Below, one piece after another: positions 45,451 to 54,971 of a DNA stretch of 64,000 bases. The position numbers and the translations under genes were made by a program. Source of the DNA: DATAES01 sp963802415. GTDB lineage: Bacteria; Actinomycetota; Acidimicrobiia; Acidimicrobiales; JACDCH01. The DNA lies in contig CAWDIH010000001.1 in the NCBI GenBank assembly GCA_963802415.1, forward strand, positions 1,364,001 through 1,428,000, in the 5' to 3' direction. Numbering within the stretch: position 1 is the stretch's first letter; every line of letters starts with the position of its first letter. The notes under the pieces are model-generated. The model had not been told where the DNA came from and did no database searches. It saw only the letters and a list, made by a program, of their open reading frames with translations.

Positions 45451-46200
45451 TTAGGCGTGGAGGAACGCTCGAACCTGGGCGACGATTTCTTCGGCGCGCC
45501 TGAACGCACCGACGTGGTCGGCTCCCCGGACGGGATAGAAGCGGCCGCCGCTCATCTCGGCCACGTCGCGACATGCTTCCCACCACCACTCGTGGGTCCC
45601 GGCGTAGCAGAACATGGGGAGCGGCAGCGGCGCGCTGTCGACAGCTAGCGGTTCGAAGCTGCCTTCGATCGACGCAGCACAGGCCAACAGATCGTTCCGT
45701 GCACTGAACAGCAGCCGAAGTTCGTCTGTCACGAAGGGGAAGATCTCGTTCCACACGCGATCCCAATCGCCGGCCCGGTAGACGTCGAGCTCCGATTCGA
45801 ACAGGTTCTTGCGGTCGACACCTTTCAGGCCGGGCAAGGTGCCTCCGAGAACGATTGACCGGGTGCGAGTGGTACGCAGCTTGGCGAACGCCTCGGCGAT
45901 GGTCGATCCGAACGAGTAGCCCCACACGTGAGCGGCCTCGATGCCTTCGGCGTCGAGAACCGCTTCGAGATGGTCCGCCCGCGCCGTGAAGGTGTACTCG
46001 GTGCTCGCGTGTGGCTTGTTGCTCTCGCCGAAGCCGAGCGGGTCGATGATGATGAGGCGAAAGCGGTCGCCGAGGAGCTTTGGATACCCCGCGTCGACCC
46101 AATCCTCTGCGGCCTGCAGCTGGCCTGGGATCAGAACGAGCGGCTCCCCCTCGCCCACGGTGATGTAGCTGAGTCGGTGACCGTGTGAGACGACGTCCAT
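45451..46200 (-). CDS. Alpha/beta-fold hydrolase
   Basis: A 249-aa protein with LVLIPGQLQAAEDW (oxyanion region), the nucleophile elbow VWGYSFGSTIAE (Ser in GxSxG), IDPLGFGESNKP and the late His in GADHVGAFRRA. The catalytic triad is probably complete with an Asp around SGGRFYPVRGADH. It resembles lactonases and esterases of the epoxide hydrolase group. The substrate is unknown. It is monocistronic and divergent from the membrane protein gene at 46320. Confidence 0.82.
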   Translation of the reverse strand: MDVVSHGHRLSYITVGEGEPLVLIPGQLQAAEDWVDAGYPKLLGDRFRLIIIDPLGFGESNKPHASTEYTFTARADHLEAVLDAEGIEAAHVWGYSFGSTIAEAFAKLRTTRTRSIVLGGTLPGLKGVDRKNLFESELDVYRAGDWDRVWNEIFPFVTDELRLLFSARNDLLACAASIEGSFEPLAVDSAPLPLPMFCYAGTHEWWWEACRDVAEMSGGRFYPVRGADHVGAFRRAEEIVAQVRAFLHA

Positions 46201-46319
46201 CTCGTTCCCACCCCGCTTCCAGCGCCCAAACGCCCGACGCTAAACGTGATGGGCTGGTCACGCCATTGTGGTCAACCCGGCTGTCTCGCAACGAGATGCC
46301 GCGAAGGATCGGAGCGGTC

Positions 46320-47003
46320 ATGACCGAGTCGACTCACCGAGACGAAGGCACTGAGGCCGAAGGCGCGCCGACTCAGGCCGTCTTGACGGTCCTCACCACC
46401 GAGCACTTCGCGCTCCAGGGAGGGCGCGGTACGACAGTGTCCGAGAGCGGCACCCGCTCGGCGCTCTACGTCGGCGCGGTGTCGAGCGGGCTCGTCGCGC
46501 TGGGCTTCGTCGGCCGCGGCGGCACGGACAGGGACACGTTCAACGCCTTCGCCCTGGTCGTTCTCCCGACGCTGTACCTCCTCGGCCTGTTCACGTTCGT
46601 GCGCCTTGTCCAGAACTCGATCGAGGACATCTTTCTGGGCAGGGCGATCAACCGGATCCGACAGTTCTACTTCGACGTGATCGGCGACGATGCGAGCTAC
46701 CTGCTACTCGACGCCCACGACGACCCGCTCGGCGTTCTCGCCAACACCGGCGGAGCGTACTCGTCGCGTTGGCAGCTGTACTTCACGCTTGCGATGATGA
46801 TTGCTGTCCTCAATGCCGTCGTCGGTGGGAGCGCTGTGACCCTGCTCGTCGCCGTGCTCCACGCCCCGATCGGTGCGGCCGTCGCCGCTGGGATCGTCGC
46901 CGGGGCCGCTTCGCTCATCCTCTGTCATCGCTGGCAGCTCGGCGCCCATGTCGCCGCGGCGGCGCAACTGTCGGCGAGAATGCCCTCGACTCCACAGGCT
47001 TGA
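46320..47003 (+). CDS. Hypothetical membrane protein, 227 aa
   Basis: No function known. Four membrane segments are seen: around residues 48-65, 76-95, 155-178 and 182-202. A conserved-looking stretch NSIEDIFLGRAINRIRQFYFDV lies between the pairs. The N-terminus is acidic. GGAG lies some bases upstream of the ATG at 46320. It is divergent from the hydrolase gene. I have seen similar four-helix proteins in actinobacteria, but I cannot name a family. Confidence 0.7.
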   Translation: MTESTHRDEGTEAEGAPTQAVLTVLTTEHFALQGGRGTTVSESGTRSALYVGAVSSGLVALGFVGRGGTDRDTFNAFALVVLPTLYLLGLFTFVRLVQNSIEDIFLGRAINRIRQFYFDVIGDDASYLLLDAHDDPLGVLANTGGAYSSRWQLYFTLAMMIAVLNAVVGGSAVTLLVAVLHAPIGAAVAAGIVAGAASLILCHRWQLGAHVAAAAQLSARMPSTPQA

Positions 47004-47433
47004 CCGTGACCGAATCATCGTCCGCGACGCGCTCTACAGAACGGCGCTCCCGGACACGGACTGGGTTGCCGTCGACGGCGGTTTGTCCCGCTTCTCTGGG
47101 AACGCTTTGCCGTTGCGCGCACCGATCGGGGTCGGCTTGTGGTGACGCTGCTCGGCGGGCTTGGCGTGCTCGCCGATACGATCGTGACACTTGCTCGTTC
47201 GCGTAACCGATTGCCGGTGGTCCCACGCCGGATGGGAGCACATTGACCGACCGCGGTGCCGGGTCTGTCGGAGTAGCGGTCGTCGACGTCTTCGTCGGTG
47301 TGGACACAACAGCGACCACGGACTCAGTTGTCTATCGACGTCGTACGACGCGGCGGCCACGGCCATCGACCGAGCCGCACAACCGAAGCCTCGACGACGG
47401 GGGAAGCACAGGTAGATCTGTGCGGGTAACCGC
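47004..47433. other. Intergenic region without a supported gene
   Basis: Several short frames exist, for example one on + ending at 47145 and one at 47243-47647 that runs into the glycosyltransferase antisense. None has a recognisable domain. A short protein-like stretch RIIVRDALYRTALPDTDWV was seen at about 47015-47070 but has no start of its own. The region might contain a decayed gene. Confidence 0.35.
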
Positions 47434-48588
47434 TTATTCGGCGAGTGTCTCGATGATGGCCATCGCGTCGAACGGTTCAGGCATGGCCGCGATCTCGTCG
47501 GCGAGGCGTTGCGCGGCGCGGCGTTCGGAGCTCTGCGGGTCCATCACGGTGCGGACGGCATCGCGGACCGCCAAAGCCTCGGTGTCGGCGGGGCGCACGA
47601 CGCGCGCCGTCCCGGCCTTCTCGCATGCGAGCGCGTTCTCGAACTGATCCGCGCCCAGCGGGACCACCACCAGTGGCAGCGCGACGCTCAGCGCCGCCAG
47701 GGTGGTGCCAGATCCGCCATGACACATCACAGCGTCGCAGCGCTCCAGTAGCGGCCGCAGTGGAAGCCATTGGTACGCGTGCACGTTCCCGGGCCGTGAA
47801 GCCAATGCCGCGGGGTCGTTGTTGGCCCCGACGGTCGCGACCACGTCGATGTCTTCTTCGGCGACGGCGTCGAGCAGCACCTCGAACATTGCCAGCTGAT
47901 TGAAGATCGGCACGGTGCCGAGCGTCACGTAAAGGAGCGGACGGTCACCAAGCGACACGATCTCCGCGGGCAGCCGTTCAGAGGTTGCGCCCGGGATCTC
48001 GGGCCGGATCGCTTGCAGGACGCGCGCCGGAGCAGGTCCGCCCAGCCTCATACCGGACGGGCACGGGTCGAGGAAGCAATCGCGGTAGATCCCCGCGTGG
48101 TCGTCCGCTCTCAGACCGGCGGCCTCCCACAGGGGCGCGACCCGGTCCGCCAGCGCTCGCACCATCGCGTCGTCGAGGAGCTGCCCGAAGCCGTACGTCA
48201 CGCTCGGAATGCCTCGTTCGGCGGCGACGATCGGCGACGCCACCTCCACCGGCGGATGCACCACCGCGTCGGGAACGAACTGGTCAGCGATGGCACGCAG
48301 TTGCGGCAACAGATCAGGAGCGAACACCTCGCCGAACATGACCGCCCCGAACGTCGGGCCCGCGCCAGGCGATTCCGCCGCGGCGGGATCACTCATGGTC
48401 CGCATGACCGCTTCCATCGCGGTCGGTCCAACGACGGTAGCTTCCAACTCAGCACCCTCGACACGTCCTTGCACATCGGGACCGGCCGCCAGCAAGACCT
48501 CGTGGCCGCGGTCACGCAGCGCATGCGCGATTGGCAAAAGCGGTCCCACGACACCCTCCATCGGCGTCGACGTACACAGAACGCGCAT
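47434..48588 (-). CDS. GT1-family glycosyltransferase (UGT/MGT type)
   Basis: A 384-aa GT-B glycosyltransferase. The start is MRVLCTSTPMEGVVGPLLPIAHAL, and the donor-binding motif near the C-terminus is CHGGSGTTLAALSVALPLVVVP followed by QFENA, the usual nucleotide-sugar site with its His. Relatives decorate macrolides, glycopeptides or small lipophilic molecules with a sugar. It is cytoplasmic. No biosynthetic genes are near, so the acceptor is unknown. AGAGGA lies upstream of the ATG. Confidence 0.85.
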   Translation of the reverse strand: MRVLCTSTPMEGVVGPLLPIAHALRDRGHEVLLAAGPDVQGRVEGAELEATVVGPTAMEAVMRTMSDPAAAESPGAGPTFGAVMFGEVFAPDLLPQLRAIADQFVPDAVVHPPVEVASPIVAAERGIPSVTYGFGQLLDDAMVRALADRVAPLWEAAGLRADDHAGIYRDCFLDPCPSGMRLGGPAPARVLQAIRPEIPGATSERLPAEIVSLGDRPLLYVTLGTVPIFNQLAMFEVLLDAVAEEDIDVVATVGANNDPAALASRPGNVHAYQWLPLRPLLERCDAVMCHGGSGTTLAALSVALPLVVVPLGADQFENALACEKAGTARVVRPADTEALAVRDAVRTVMDPQSSERRAAQRLADEIAAMPEPFDAMAIIETLAE

Positions 48589-48724
48589 CCCAACGGTCCT
48601 CTAGGTCGTATCTCCGCCCGCCGTCGCATCGCAGCGTTCGGCCCAATCGGTCAACGCACGCTAGCCCCACACAAGAACGCTGCATCCATCCCAGCGCCGA
48701 GCGGTGCGACGCCGGCACCCATCC

Positions 48725-49018
48725 TCAGAGGTCGAGTTTCCCCTTCGCGACGCAGATCGCCAGATGGGCCTCCAGGACTGCGTCCCGGGTTGACGGCGAT
48801 ACACCAGAGTCCGCCTCCGCGGCCGCCTTGGCGCTGTCGCCAGCCTGCTCGAGTTCGATTACAGCCACGCGTTCGTCGGAGGACGCGACCGCCTTGTCTG
48901 CCTTCTTGGCGAATTCGTCGACCACCGCCACGAGCACCGGTGATGATCCCTTGTCGGCCCGTACCGCGTCAGCCGCGTTGTCAAATTCTACGCGAGCTGC
49001 CTGGAGCCGCTCGGTCAT
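48725..49018 (-). CDS. Small helical hypothetical protein, 97 aa
   Basis: No family assigned. It starts MTERLQAARVEFDNAADAVRAD, Ala/Glu/Asp/Lys-rich, and is probably all helical with coiled-coil tendency (heptad-like Ala/Val/Leu). It is soluble. A GTG nine bases further upstream (49027) could also start it. It lies downstream of the DUF1059 gene and may belong to the same transcript. Confidence 0.6.
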   Translation of the reverse strand: MTERLQAARVEFDNAADAVRADKGSSPVLVAVVDEFAKKADKAVASSDERVAVIELEQAGDSAKAAAEADSGVSPSTRDAVLEAHLAICVAKGKLDL

Positions 49019-49193
49019 TGTCGTCACGGGGGAAGGATAGGGCGCGGCTGTCTCGAGTGCCGCGCATCGCGGGATCACGGAGCGCAACCGTGTCGTTTGA
49101 GGTTGTCCCGTTCGTTGTGAGCATCGCAACGTCCTCCGTTCGGATGGAGGTGTTGCGGCGCACTGTTGAGCGCATAGGACCTGTGACGGTCGC

Positions 49194-49367
49194 CTACGTC
49201 GGACTTGCGTCGCGAGGCCCATCGACGGTCGCGAGACCAAGGATCTGCTCTCTGGTCATGGTGAGAGCATGCGACGTCTTGGCGTGGGTCTTGGCCTTCT
49301 CGACGAACTCGTCTTCGGTATCACCGGTCACGTCAGTACCGCAGTCGCAGCGGATCACCCAGGTCAT
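49194..49367 (-). CDS. DUF1059 small protein
   Basis: A 57-aa protein starting MTWVIRCDCGTDVTGDTEDEF, with Cys-x-Cys that could bind a metal, and an acidic helix EFVEKAKTHAKTSHAL with His residues. The pattern matches DUF1059, common in actinobacteria and archaea. Its role is not known. It is 7 nt downstream of the receiver-reductase fusion gene stop, so the two are probably one operon. Confidence 0.78.
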   Translation of the reverse strand: MTWVIRCDCGTDVTGDTEDEFVEKAKTHAKTSHALTMTREQILGLATVDGPRDASPT

Positions 49368-49374
49368 CGCGCCA

Positions 49375-50883
49375 TTATGGTGCGGGCGAACGACGGAGCG
49401 CGGCGTACTTGGTCTGGGTCTCGAGGAAGGCGTGAACAGCCTTGATCGCACCGGAGCCTTCGCCCACCGACGACGCCACCCGCTTCATCGAGCGCGAGCG
49501 AACGTCGCCCACCGCGAAGACGCCGGGCACGGATGTCTCGAATGCCTTCGGCGAGCGGGGGAGGAGCCAGTTGTCGAGGAGCTGATCGTGGGTGAGCTCG
49601 GCGCCCGCTATCACGAAGCCATGGGCATCACGCGCTATCTCGGTGGGCAGCCAGCTCGTGTGCGGTGACGCGCCGATCATCACGAATAGGCCGTCGGCCT
49701 CGACGTCACGCTCGGTGCCGTCGGTGTCGTGGACGATCCGCAATGACGTCAGTTGCGTGTCGCCGCTGCCGTCGATCACGCGGGAGCCGAGGAGTACCTC
49801 GACGTTGGCTGCCGCGCCGATGGCGTCGATCAGGTACGTCGACATGCTCTTTTCGAGCGAGTCGCCACGGACCACGATGGTGACGTGGCTGGCCCACTTG
49901 GCGAAGTGGAGCGCGGCCTGGCCCGCAGAGTTGCCAGCTCCGATCACGTGAACACGGCGATTCTCGAATTGCTTGGCCTCGGCCGGTGACGCGCCGTAGA
50001 AGACGCCGAGGCCGGCGAAGCGCTCGAGCGACGGGACCTCCAGCCGACGATAGGCGACGCCCATGGCGAGGACGACTGCCCGCGCGGTCAGCTCGCGCCG
50101 GTCGGCTGTACGCAGTACATGTACGTCGTAGCCCCACTCCATCGACGTCACCTCGGTGCCGACGAGGAAGCGGGTGCCGAACGCCCAGGCCTGCTCGTAG
50201 GCCCGCTGGGCTAGCTCTGAGCCGCCGACCCCGCGTGGGAAACCGAGGTAATTGCGGATCATTGAGCTTGATCCGGCCTGCCCACCGATCGTGCCTCGCT
50301 CGACTACGAGCGTGTCGAGTCCCTCGGACGAGCCGTACACGGCGGCGGCCAGCCCTGCCGGACCAGCACCCACGATGATGACGTCGAAGTCGTCATCCTC
50401 GTCGCGCGCGACGCCGTTGGCGAACAACGACGATTGACGTGATGCGAGCAGCTCGGTAGTCGTCCATTCCTGGAGGAACGCGCTGAGCGTGTGGTGGAAA
50501 TCCTCGTCGGGCGACGTCCGCGGCTTCGACATGAAGTGGTCGATGCAACCGGTCGCGATCGCCCTCTGAATGGCGACTGCCGTTGACGACTGCCCCCAGT
50601 CCTCGAGGGCAATCAGGAGTCCGCGTTTGGTGCGAGGACTCAGGCCGCGGACCCGGGACAGCACCTCCGTACCGTCGAGCTCTGCCATCCACTGGCTGGC
50701 GAGCACCACGGCGATGCGCTGTCCGCCGGCATACGCGACCTCGACCGCCGACAGCCCGTCGAAGGGCGAGCCTTCCACGATGACGTCGTAGTCGCGGTCG
50801 TAACGGCGCTCCAGCTCCAGCCGGAGCTGTTCACGCGCGCTTACATCGTCATCGACCGCGACGATAACCGGCCGCCCGTTCAT
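49375..50883 (-). CDS. Pseudo-receiver fused to thioredoxin-reductase-like FAD oxidoreductase
   Basis: A 502-aa fusion. Residues 1-160 are a response-regulator receiver: acidic pocket DDD at 11-13, but the phospho-acceptor Asp is Ser (S63 in VVLASQWM), while the Lys of MSKPR is kept. Residues about 170-500 are a thioredoxin-reductase-like flavoprotein: VIIVGAGPAGLAAAVYG (FAD), VHVIGAGNSAGQAAL (NADPH). The CxxC pair is lost (FYGASPAEA). It therefore uses neither phosphorylation nor a dithiol in the usual way. Related fusions exist with cNMP-binding domains. The start ATG 50883 fits the domain boundary. Confidence 0.83.
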   Translation of the reverse strand: MNGRPVIVAVDDDVSAREQLRLELERRYDRDYDVIVEGSPFDGLSAVEVAYAGGQRIAVVLASQWMAELDGTEVLSRVRGLSPRTKRGLLIALEDWGQSSTAVAIQRAIATGCIDHFMSKPRTSPDEDFHHTLSAFLQEWTTTELLASRQSSLFANGVARDEDDDFDVIIVGAGPAGLAAAVYGSSEGLDTLVVERGTIGGQAGSSSMIRNYLGFPRGVGGSELAQRAYEQAWAFGTRFLVGTEVTSMEWGYDVHVLRTADRRELTARAVVLAMGVAYRRLEVPSLERFAGLGVFYGASPAEAKQFENRRVHVIGAGNSAGQAALHFAKWASHVTIVVRGDSLEKSMSTYLIDAIGAAANVEVLLGSRVIDGSGDTQLTSLRIVHDTDGTERDVEADGLFVMIGASPHTSWLPTEIARDAHGFVIAGAELTHDQLLDNWLLPRSPKAFETSVPGVFAVGDVRSRSMKRVASSVGEGSGAIKAVHAFLETQTKYAALRRSPAP

Positions 50884-51068
50884 CACGCGCCGATGATCGC
50901 GCCGATCTGTGCCCGGTCTGGAATCGGCACCGTTTGCCCCAATTCCCCGTGAGATCGCGGGTTCCACCTCATCGGTTGGTGCGACGCTGGCGATGTCGAG
51001 AATCCGAGCTCTGCTCCGTCCCATGGGTGAACGCGGCCTGCGCGCCGCCATTACACAAGGAGGACACC

Positions 51069-51605
51069 GTGGCCACTGTCGAGCCGGCGGGCGGGAACAA
51101 CCCAGGGATGCGGCCGAGCGACGTAGCCGAGGTCCTGAAGCGGCCGATCAGCCAAGAGATGCTCAACCGGGACCTCGCCCGGTTGGCGTACGTCGCGAAG
51201 GACTGCACCCCGAGGGTCGTCCCGATCGGGTTCACATGGAATGGGTCCGAGGTCGTCATGTGCACGGCGACGAACGCCCCGAAGCTGGTGTCGCTGCGCC
51301 AGAACCCGGCGGTGGCCCTGTCCATCGACACCGAGGTGCACCCACCGACCATCCTCCTGATCCGGGGCGCGGCGGTGCTCGACGAGGTCGAGGGAATTCC
51401 CGACGAGTATCTCCGGGCGAGCGGTACTTACAGGATGTCGCCGGAACAGCGAGTTGAATGGGAGACCGGGGTCCGGTCGTTGTACGACGCGATGGTGCGG
51501 ATCGTCGTGAAGCCGACGTGGGCGAAACTGATCGACTTCGACGAGACCCTGCCTACTGCTGTCGAGGAGCTCGTTCGCCGGCGGGAACAGCGCCAGCAGG
51601 CCTAG
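51069..51605 (+). CDS. Pyridoxamine 5'-phosphate oxidase-like flavoprotein
   Basis: A 178-aa protein of the PPOX-like/split-barrel flavoprotein family: RDLARLAYVAKDCTPRVVPIGF, VVMCTATNAPKLVSLRQNPAVAL and LLIRGAAVLDEVEG. Members bind FMN or F420, and in actinobacteria many are F420-dependent reductases. Which cofactor is used here is unknown. GTG 51069 is well supported by AAGGAGG 8 nt before it. It is divergent from the receiver-reductase fusion. Confidence 0.8.
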   Translation: MATVEPAGGNNPGMRPSDVAEVLKRPISQEMLNRDLARLAYVAKDCTPRVVPIGFTWNGSEVVMCTATNAPKLVSLRQNPAVALSIDTEVHPPTILLIRGAAVLDEVEGIPDEYLRASGTYRMSPEQRVEWETGVRSLYDAMVRIVVKPTWAKLIDFDETLPTAVEELVRRREQRQQA

Positions 51606-51718
51606 CCGCCGTCCCCTCGCCACCCACGCGCGTCGCGATCTCGGGGGCCGACAGAACGATCTCCTCTCAACGTGAAGCGGTGCATGATCCGCCGCGCACG
51701 CCGAGACCATGACCGGGC

Positions 51719-52087
51719 GTGTGCGAATCGAGAGAGTTCGAAGGCACCTTCAATGTGCACATCGATGCTCCTGCGGCCGAAGTGTTTGCGTTCTTGTCAG
51801 ACGTCACGAACGCGTCCCAGTGGCGTGAGCGAATGGAGGTCTCGTGGATCGAGCCGGGCCAGACATTCGCGGTCGTGTCGTCCTTCGGGCCATGGCGGCG
51901 TGTGAAGATGCGGGGCGTGGTCACCGCGAGTGAGCCCCATCGCCGGTTCGCCTACCGCATCACTGATGGCCCGCTGAACGCGCGGAGCGAGTACCTCCTC
52001 GAGCCGGACGGGGACGGCACGGCGTTGCGCATGAGTCGCGACAGCGGCGGGATCGCCACTTCTGTGTGGAGTCTGCCGCGCGATTAA
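51719..52087 (+). CDS. SRPBCC-family protein, possibly C-terminally shortened
   Basis: A 122-aa protein with FNVHIDAPAAEVFAFLSDVTNASQW at the start, the usual opening of polyketide-cyclase/START-type SRPBCC proteins. The core continues to SEYLLEPDGDGTALRM and stops at 52085-52087, about 20 residues before the usual C-terminal helix ends. It binds an unknown small hydrophobic ligand. GTG 51719 is the start. Its end overlaps the convergent methyltransferase by 4 bp. Confidence 0.75.
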   Translation: MCESREFEGTFNVHIDAPAAEVFAFLSDVTNASQWRERMEVSWIEPGQTFAVVSSFGPWRRVKMRGVVTASEPHRRFAYRITDGPLNARSEYLLEPDGDGTALRMSRDSGGIATSVWSLPRD

Positions 52088-52815
52088 CTGGAGTAGACGG
52101 AAACGTGCCGGGGCGAGTCGGCGGTGAACGGCGATCGGTCGTAGTCAGCCCAGCGGCCGATGCAATGGAGACCGGCGTGCATGGCCATGACGTCGAGTTC
52201 GGCAGGCCAGGCGTAGCGGATCGACACCGGGAACAGACGGACGCCCTCGGCTGTGACCAGCAGGTGAGACGAGTCGATTCGCTGCTCCACGGGGTCGTGT
52301 CTCGAGACGTCGAGGACCACGCTGTCGATCAGGATCTCCGGGACGGACACGGTTTGGTTGCTGTGGAACCGACGCAGGTCGGGCACAAACGCGTCCAGCG
52401 CGAAGTAGCCGTTGGGTTCGAGATGCGCCGCGACGTTCCTGAAGCAGCGGATCTGTTCGGCTTGCGAGGACAGCGCGAACAGAGTGGTGAACGGTATGTA
52501 GATGAGTCGGAACATGCCGTCTACCGGCACGTCGGCGAAGTTGCCCATGGTCACGGGAATGGCGTCGCCACCGGGCTTGTCCCGGAGTTTCGCGACCATT
52601 CGCTCCGAAGCGTCAACCCCCGCGACGTTCACACCGCGGTCCGCAAGTGGTAGCGCGATACGACCGGTACCGATCGCCAGCTCCAACGCGGGACCACCAC
52701 CGGCAAGGTCGGCCAGGAACTCAATCGTTTGGTCTACATCAAATCGCTGTAGATACCAGTCGTCGTAGACATCCGCGATTGCGTCGCCGTACGTCGACTC
52801 GTCGTAGCCCTCCAC
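52084..52815 (-). CDS. SAM-dependent methyltransferase
   Basis: A 243-aa class I methyltransferase. ALELAIGTGRIALPLADRG is the SAM-binding motif I, VAGVDASERMVAKL motif II and LDAFVPDL lies after motif IV. The start MEGYDESTYGDAIADVYDDWY resembles SAM methyltransferases that modify small molecules or sugars. GTG 52815 is the start. The substrate is unknown. It is convergent with the SRPBCC gene. Confidence 0.83.
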   Translation of the reverse strand: MEGYDESTYGDAIADVYDDWYLQRFDVDQTIEFLADLAGGGPALELAIGTGRIALPLADRGVNVAGVDASERMVAKLRDKPGGDAIPVTMGNFADVPVDGMFRLIYIPFTTLFALSSQAEQIRCFRNVAAHLEPNGYFALDAFVPDLRRFHSNQTVSVPEILIDSVVLDVSRHDPVEQRIDSSHLLVTAEGVRLFPVSIRYAWPAELDVMAMHAGLHCIGRWADYDRSPFTADSPRHVSVYSS

Positions 52816-52903
52816 CGAGCCAGCGTGACACTCCCGAGCACCGAGGTCATCTGAGTTCTAGTGGCCTCGGGGTCCTGTGTTCGGGCGCGGAACCCAGGGG
52901 GAC

Positions 52904-53395
52904 CTAGACGGTCGTCAGCCCTTCGTCACGCGAGCGGTCGGGCGGGCGCTCGTACTCGACGCGATGAAAGCGTCGATGCCGGCTCCGGCCGAGCTGTGGC
53001 AAGAGGACCCAGAATCCGATGAACAACACCCATGCGCCGAACGCGATCGCGGCCGCCACGAGCAACGCCAGCAACACCAGCGGACGCACGATCTGCTCGA
53101 CTTCGATACTCGGTCGTGTGTGCGAACGCCTGCGTCGCGCCGCCAGCGCGTCGTCGTACGAAGGCAGACCGCGGAACACGGGCCGCAGATCGGCATTCGT
53201 CCTCGCGGTGTAGACCTCTGCGACGCGCGCCTCGAACTCTTCGAGCGTCAGACGGCCATCCCCTGCATGCTTCGAAAGCTGCGCGACGGCCCGTTCACGA
53301 TCGGAGTCGGCGATCAGCAAGTCGTCGGTGTTCGCCGGCTCGAGTGTCCGCTCCGGCTCTCGCTCCCAGCGCCATCCATAGCTCTGCCAGCACAT
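52904..53395 (-). CDS. DUF1707-domain membrane protein
   Basis: A 163-aa protein. The DUF1707 region is DLLIADSDRERAVAQLSKHAGDGRLTLEEFEARV (seen in short parts), found in actinobacterial membrane proteins, followed by YTARTNADLRPVFRGLP and two hydrophobic helices near residues 106-140. The C-terminus is basic. TAGAGT lies 6 nt before its ATG. The function of DUF1707 proteins is not known; cell envelope roles have been proposed. Confidence 0.82.
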   Translation of the reverse strand: MCWQSYGWRWEREPERTLEPANTDDLLIADSDRERAVAQLSKHAGDGRLTLEEFEARVAEVYTARTNADLRPVFRGLPSYDDALAARRRRSHTRPSIEVEQIVRPLVLLALLVAAAIAFGAWVLFIGFWVLLPQLGRSRHRRFHRVEYERPPDRSRDEGLTTV

Positions 53396-53718
53396 GCCCG
53401 CACTCTACGCCCGGTGGCCTCCTTCGCGTCCGTGGGTTCAGCCGCGCCGTAAGGATGACGTCATTTCGCTCACGGTCGTGCGGTAGGCGACCGCAACAAC
53501 GGCCGCTACGCGAGCGAAAGCGCCGCGTGAACGGGCGTGAGCGGTGGACGACCGCGCCGGCGGACGGGACCCTTCGGTCCGGGGGCCGAGGGCGCCTTCG
53601 CCACGTCCGGTGGCGCGCTGACGACGGTGGCGTAGCGAGCTGGGAGGCCGGTGTGGCAGACGGTGACGTAGGGGTTGTGAGTTGGCGCCGCGTGCTGCTT
53701 CCTTCGTAGAAATCGTCG
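53396..53718. other. Intergenic region between divergent genes
   Basis: About 323 bp. It holds the DUF1707 promoter at one end and TAGAAA 6 nt before the glycosyltransferase ATG at the other. A hairpin GGACC-CTTC-GGTCC is present at about 53565. No gene is supported. Confidence 0.4.
53402..53407 (-). promoter_or_regulatory. -10 element (TAGAGT) for leaderless DUF1707 mRNA
   Basis: On the - strand TAGAGT is followed by 6 nt and the ATG at 53395. Confidence 0.5.
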
Positions 53719-54971
53719 ATGGCTCGCGTCGTGTTCGCGTCGGCTGCGTACCTTGGCGACGTCGCGCCGTTCGTCGCGCCTGCGAATCGGCTCGTCGATC
53801 GTGGGCACGACGTGACGTTCCTGACACCGCGGGGATTCCATTCACTCCTCGAGGGTGAGCGATTCGGTCTCGCTGCCTATCCGCTCGACTTTTCCCCGCG
53901 GGTATGCGACGTGATGCGACGCACGAGCGGTTGTTGCGCCACCCGTGGGCCAACCAGGTCCGCCTCGTCCGGTACTGGATGCGACAAGGCCTTGTTGCCG
54001 ATGTCCCTGCCGGGCGCGACGCGCTGCTGGACACGCTGACGGGCGCAGACGTGCTCGTGACCCATCCGACGCTCGCGTCGGCCACCGTCCCCGTCGCACT
54101 GCATCTCGACGTTCCGGTGGTCGTTGGCCAGTTGTTCCCGATGATGATGCCCACAACGAAGTGGGGTCCGCCGGTCCCGGCGCGGAACCACGACTTCGGG
54201 CCGCGAGTGAACCGGCTGGCCTGGCGGGCGTTCGCGTGGGGGTCAGGCATCGCGCTGTATGACCGCGCCATCAACAGGTATCGCCGGTCACTTGGTGTCG
54301 AACCACTTCACGGGACCGCGCTGTTGTCGTGGACAGCCGCGACCCGCACGGTCGTGCTCGTCAGCCGGCACTACTTCGGCGACCCGCCGAGCGACTGGAC
54401 CGATTGGCCGCTGGCCGGCTTCTCCGCGTGGCCCGGACCATCGGGCCACCAGGTTGACGAGCGGGTCGAGCGGTACATCGACAGCGGCGATCCGCCGGTG
54501 CTCGTGTGTCTCGGTACTTCGGCGGCCGCCGGCGCCGGACAAGCGTTCGCGATGATGGCGGACGGTTTGCAGCAGCGAGGCTTCCGCCCGCTGCTTCTCG
54601 TCGGTAGCGCCGCCAACCTGGCGCAGGTGCGCGCCAGGCCGGGGGCCTTCGAGTTCGCGCCGGTTCCCGCCGTCGTCGATCGATGTGCGGCGGCCGTCGT
54701 GTCCGGGGCGCTCGGCACCCTGTCTGCAGCGCTCACCGCCGGAGTCCCGGTCGTCGTGTTCCCCCAACTGTTCGACCAGGTATGGCACGGCCGACGCGTC
54801 GAGGAGCTTGGCGTTGGGGTCATGGTCAGGCGACCGAGCAGTGTGCCGACGGCGGTCGCCGAGCTCGTTGGCGATCCCGCATTCGGCGAACGGGCACGTA
54901 CCCTCGCCGGCAAGCTCGACGGCGAGGACGGCGCCGCCGCGCTCGTCGACGCGGTCGAATCGGCGGTCTGA
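53719..54971 (+). CDS. GT1-like glycosyltransferase (one frameshift)
   Basis: About 417 residues after joining two frames near 53905 (one missing base is likely in CCCGCGGG). The start MARVVFASAAYLGDVAPFVA is typical of UGT-like enzymes. The donor motif has changed: VVSGALGTLSAALTAGVPVVVFP lacks the His of HGGxGT. It may thus bind a different donor or be inactive. It resembles the other GT1 gene at 47434-48588 in general plan only. The acceptor is unknown. Confidence 0.78.

Noticed and set aside
47243..47647. 134-aa + strand frame with a plausible start
   Set aside because: Second half is antisense to the glycosyltransferase and no domain is seen.
48013..49668. 551-aa + strand frame
   Set aside because: Arg-rich and antisense to the GT1, DUF1059 and fusion genes; no domains.
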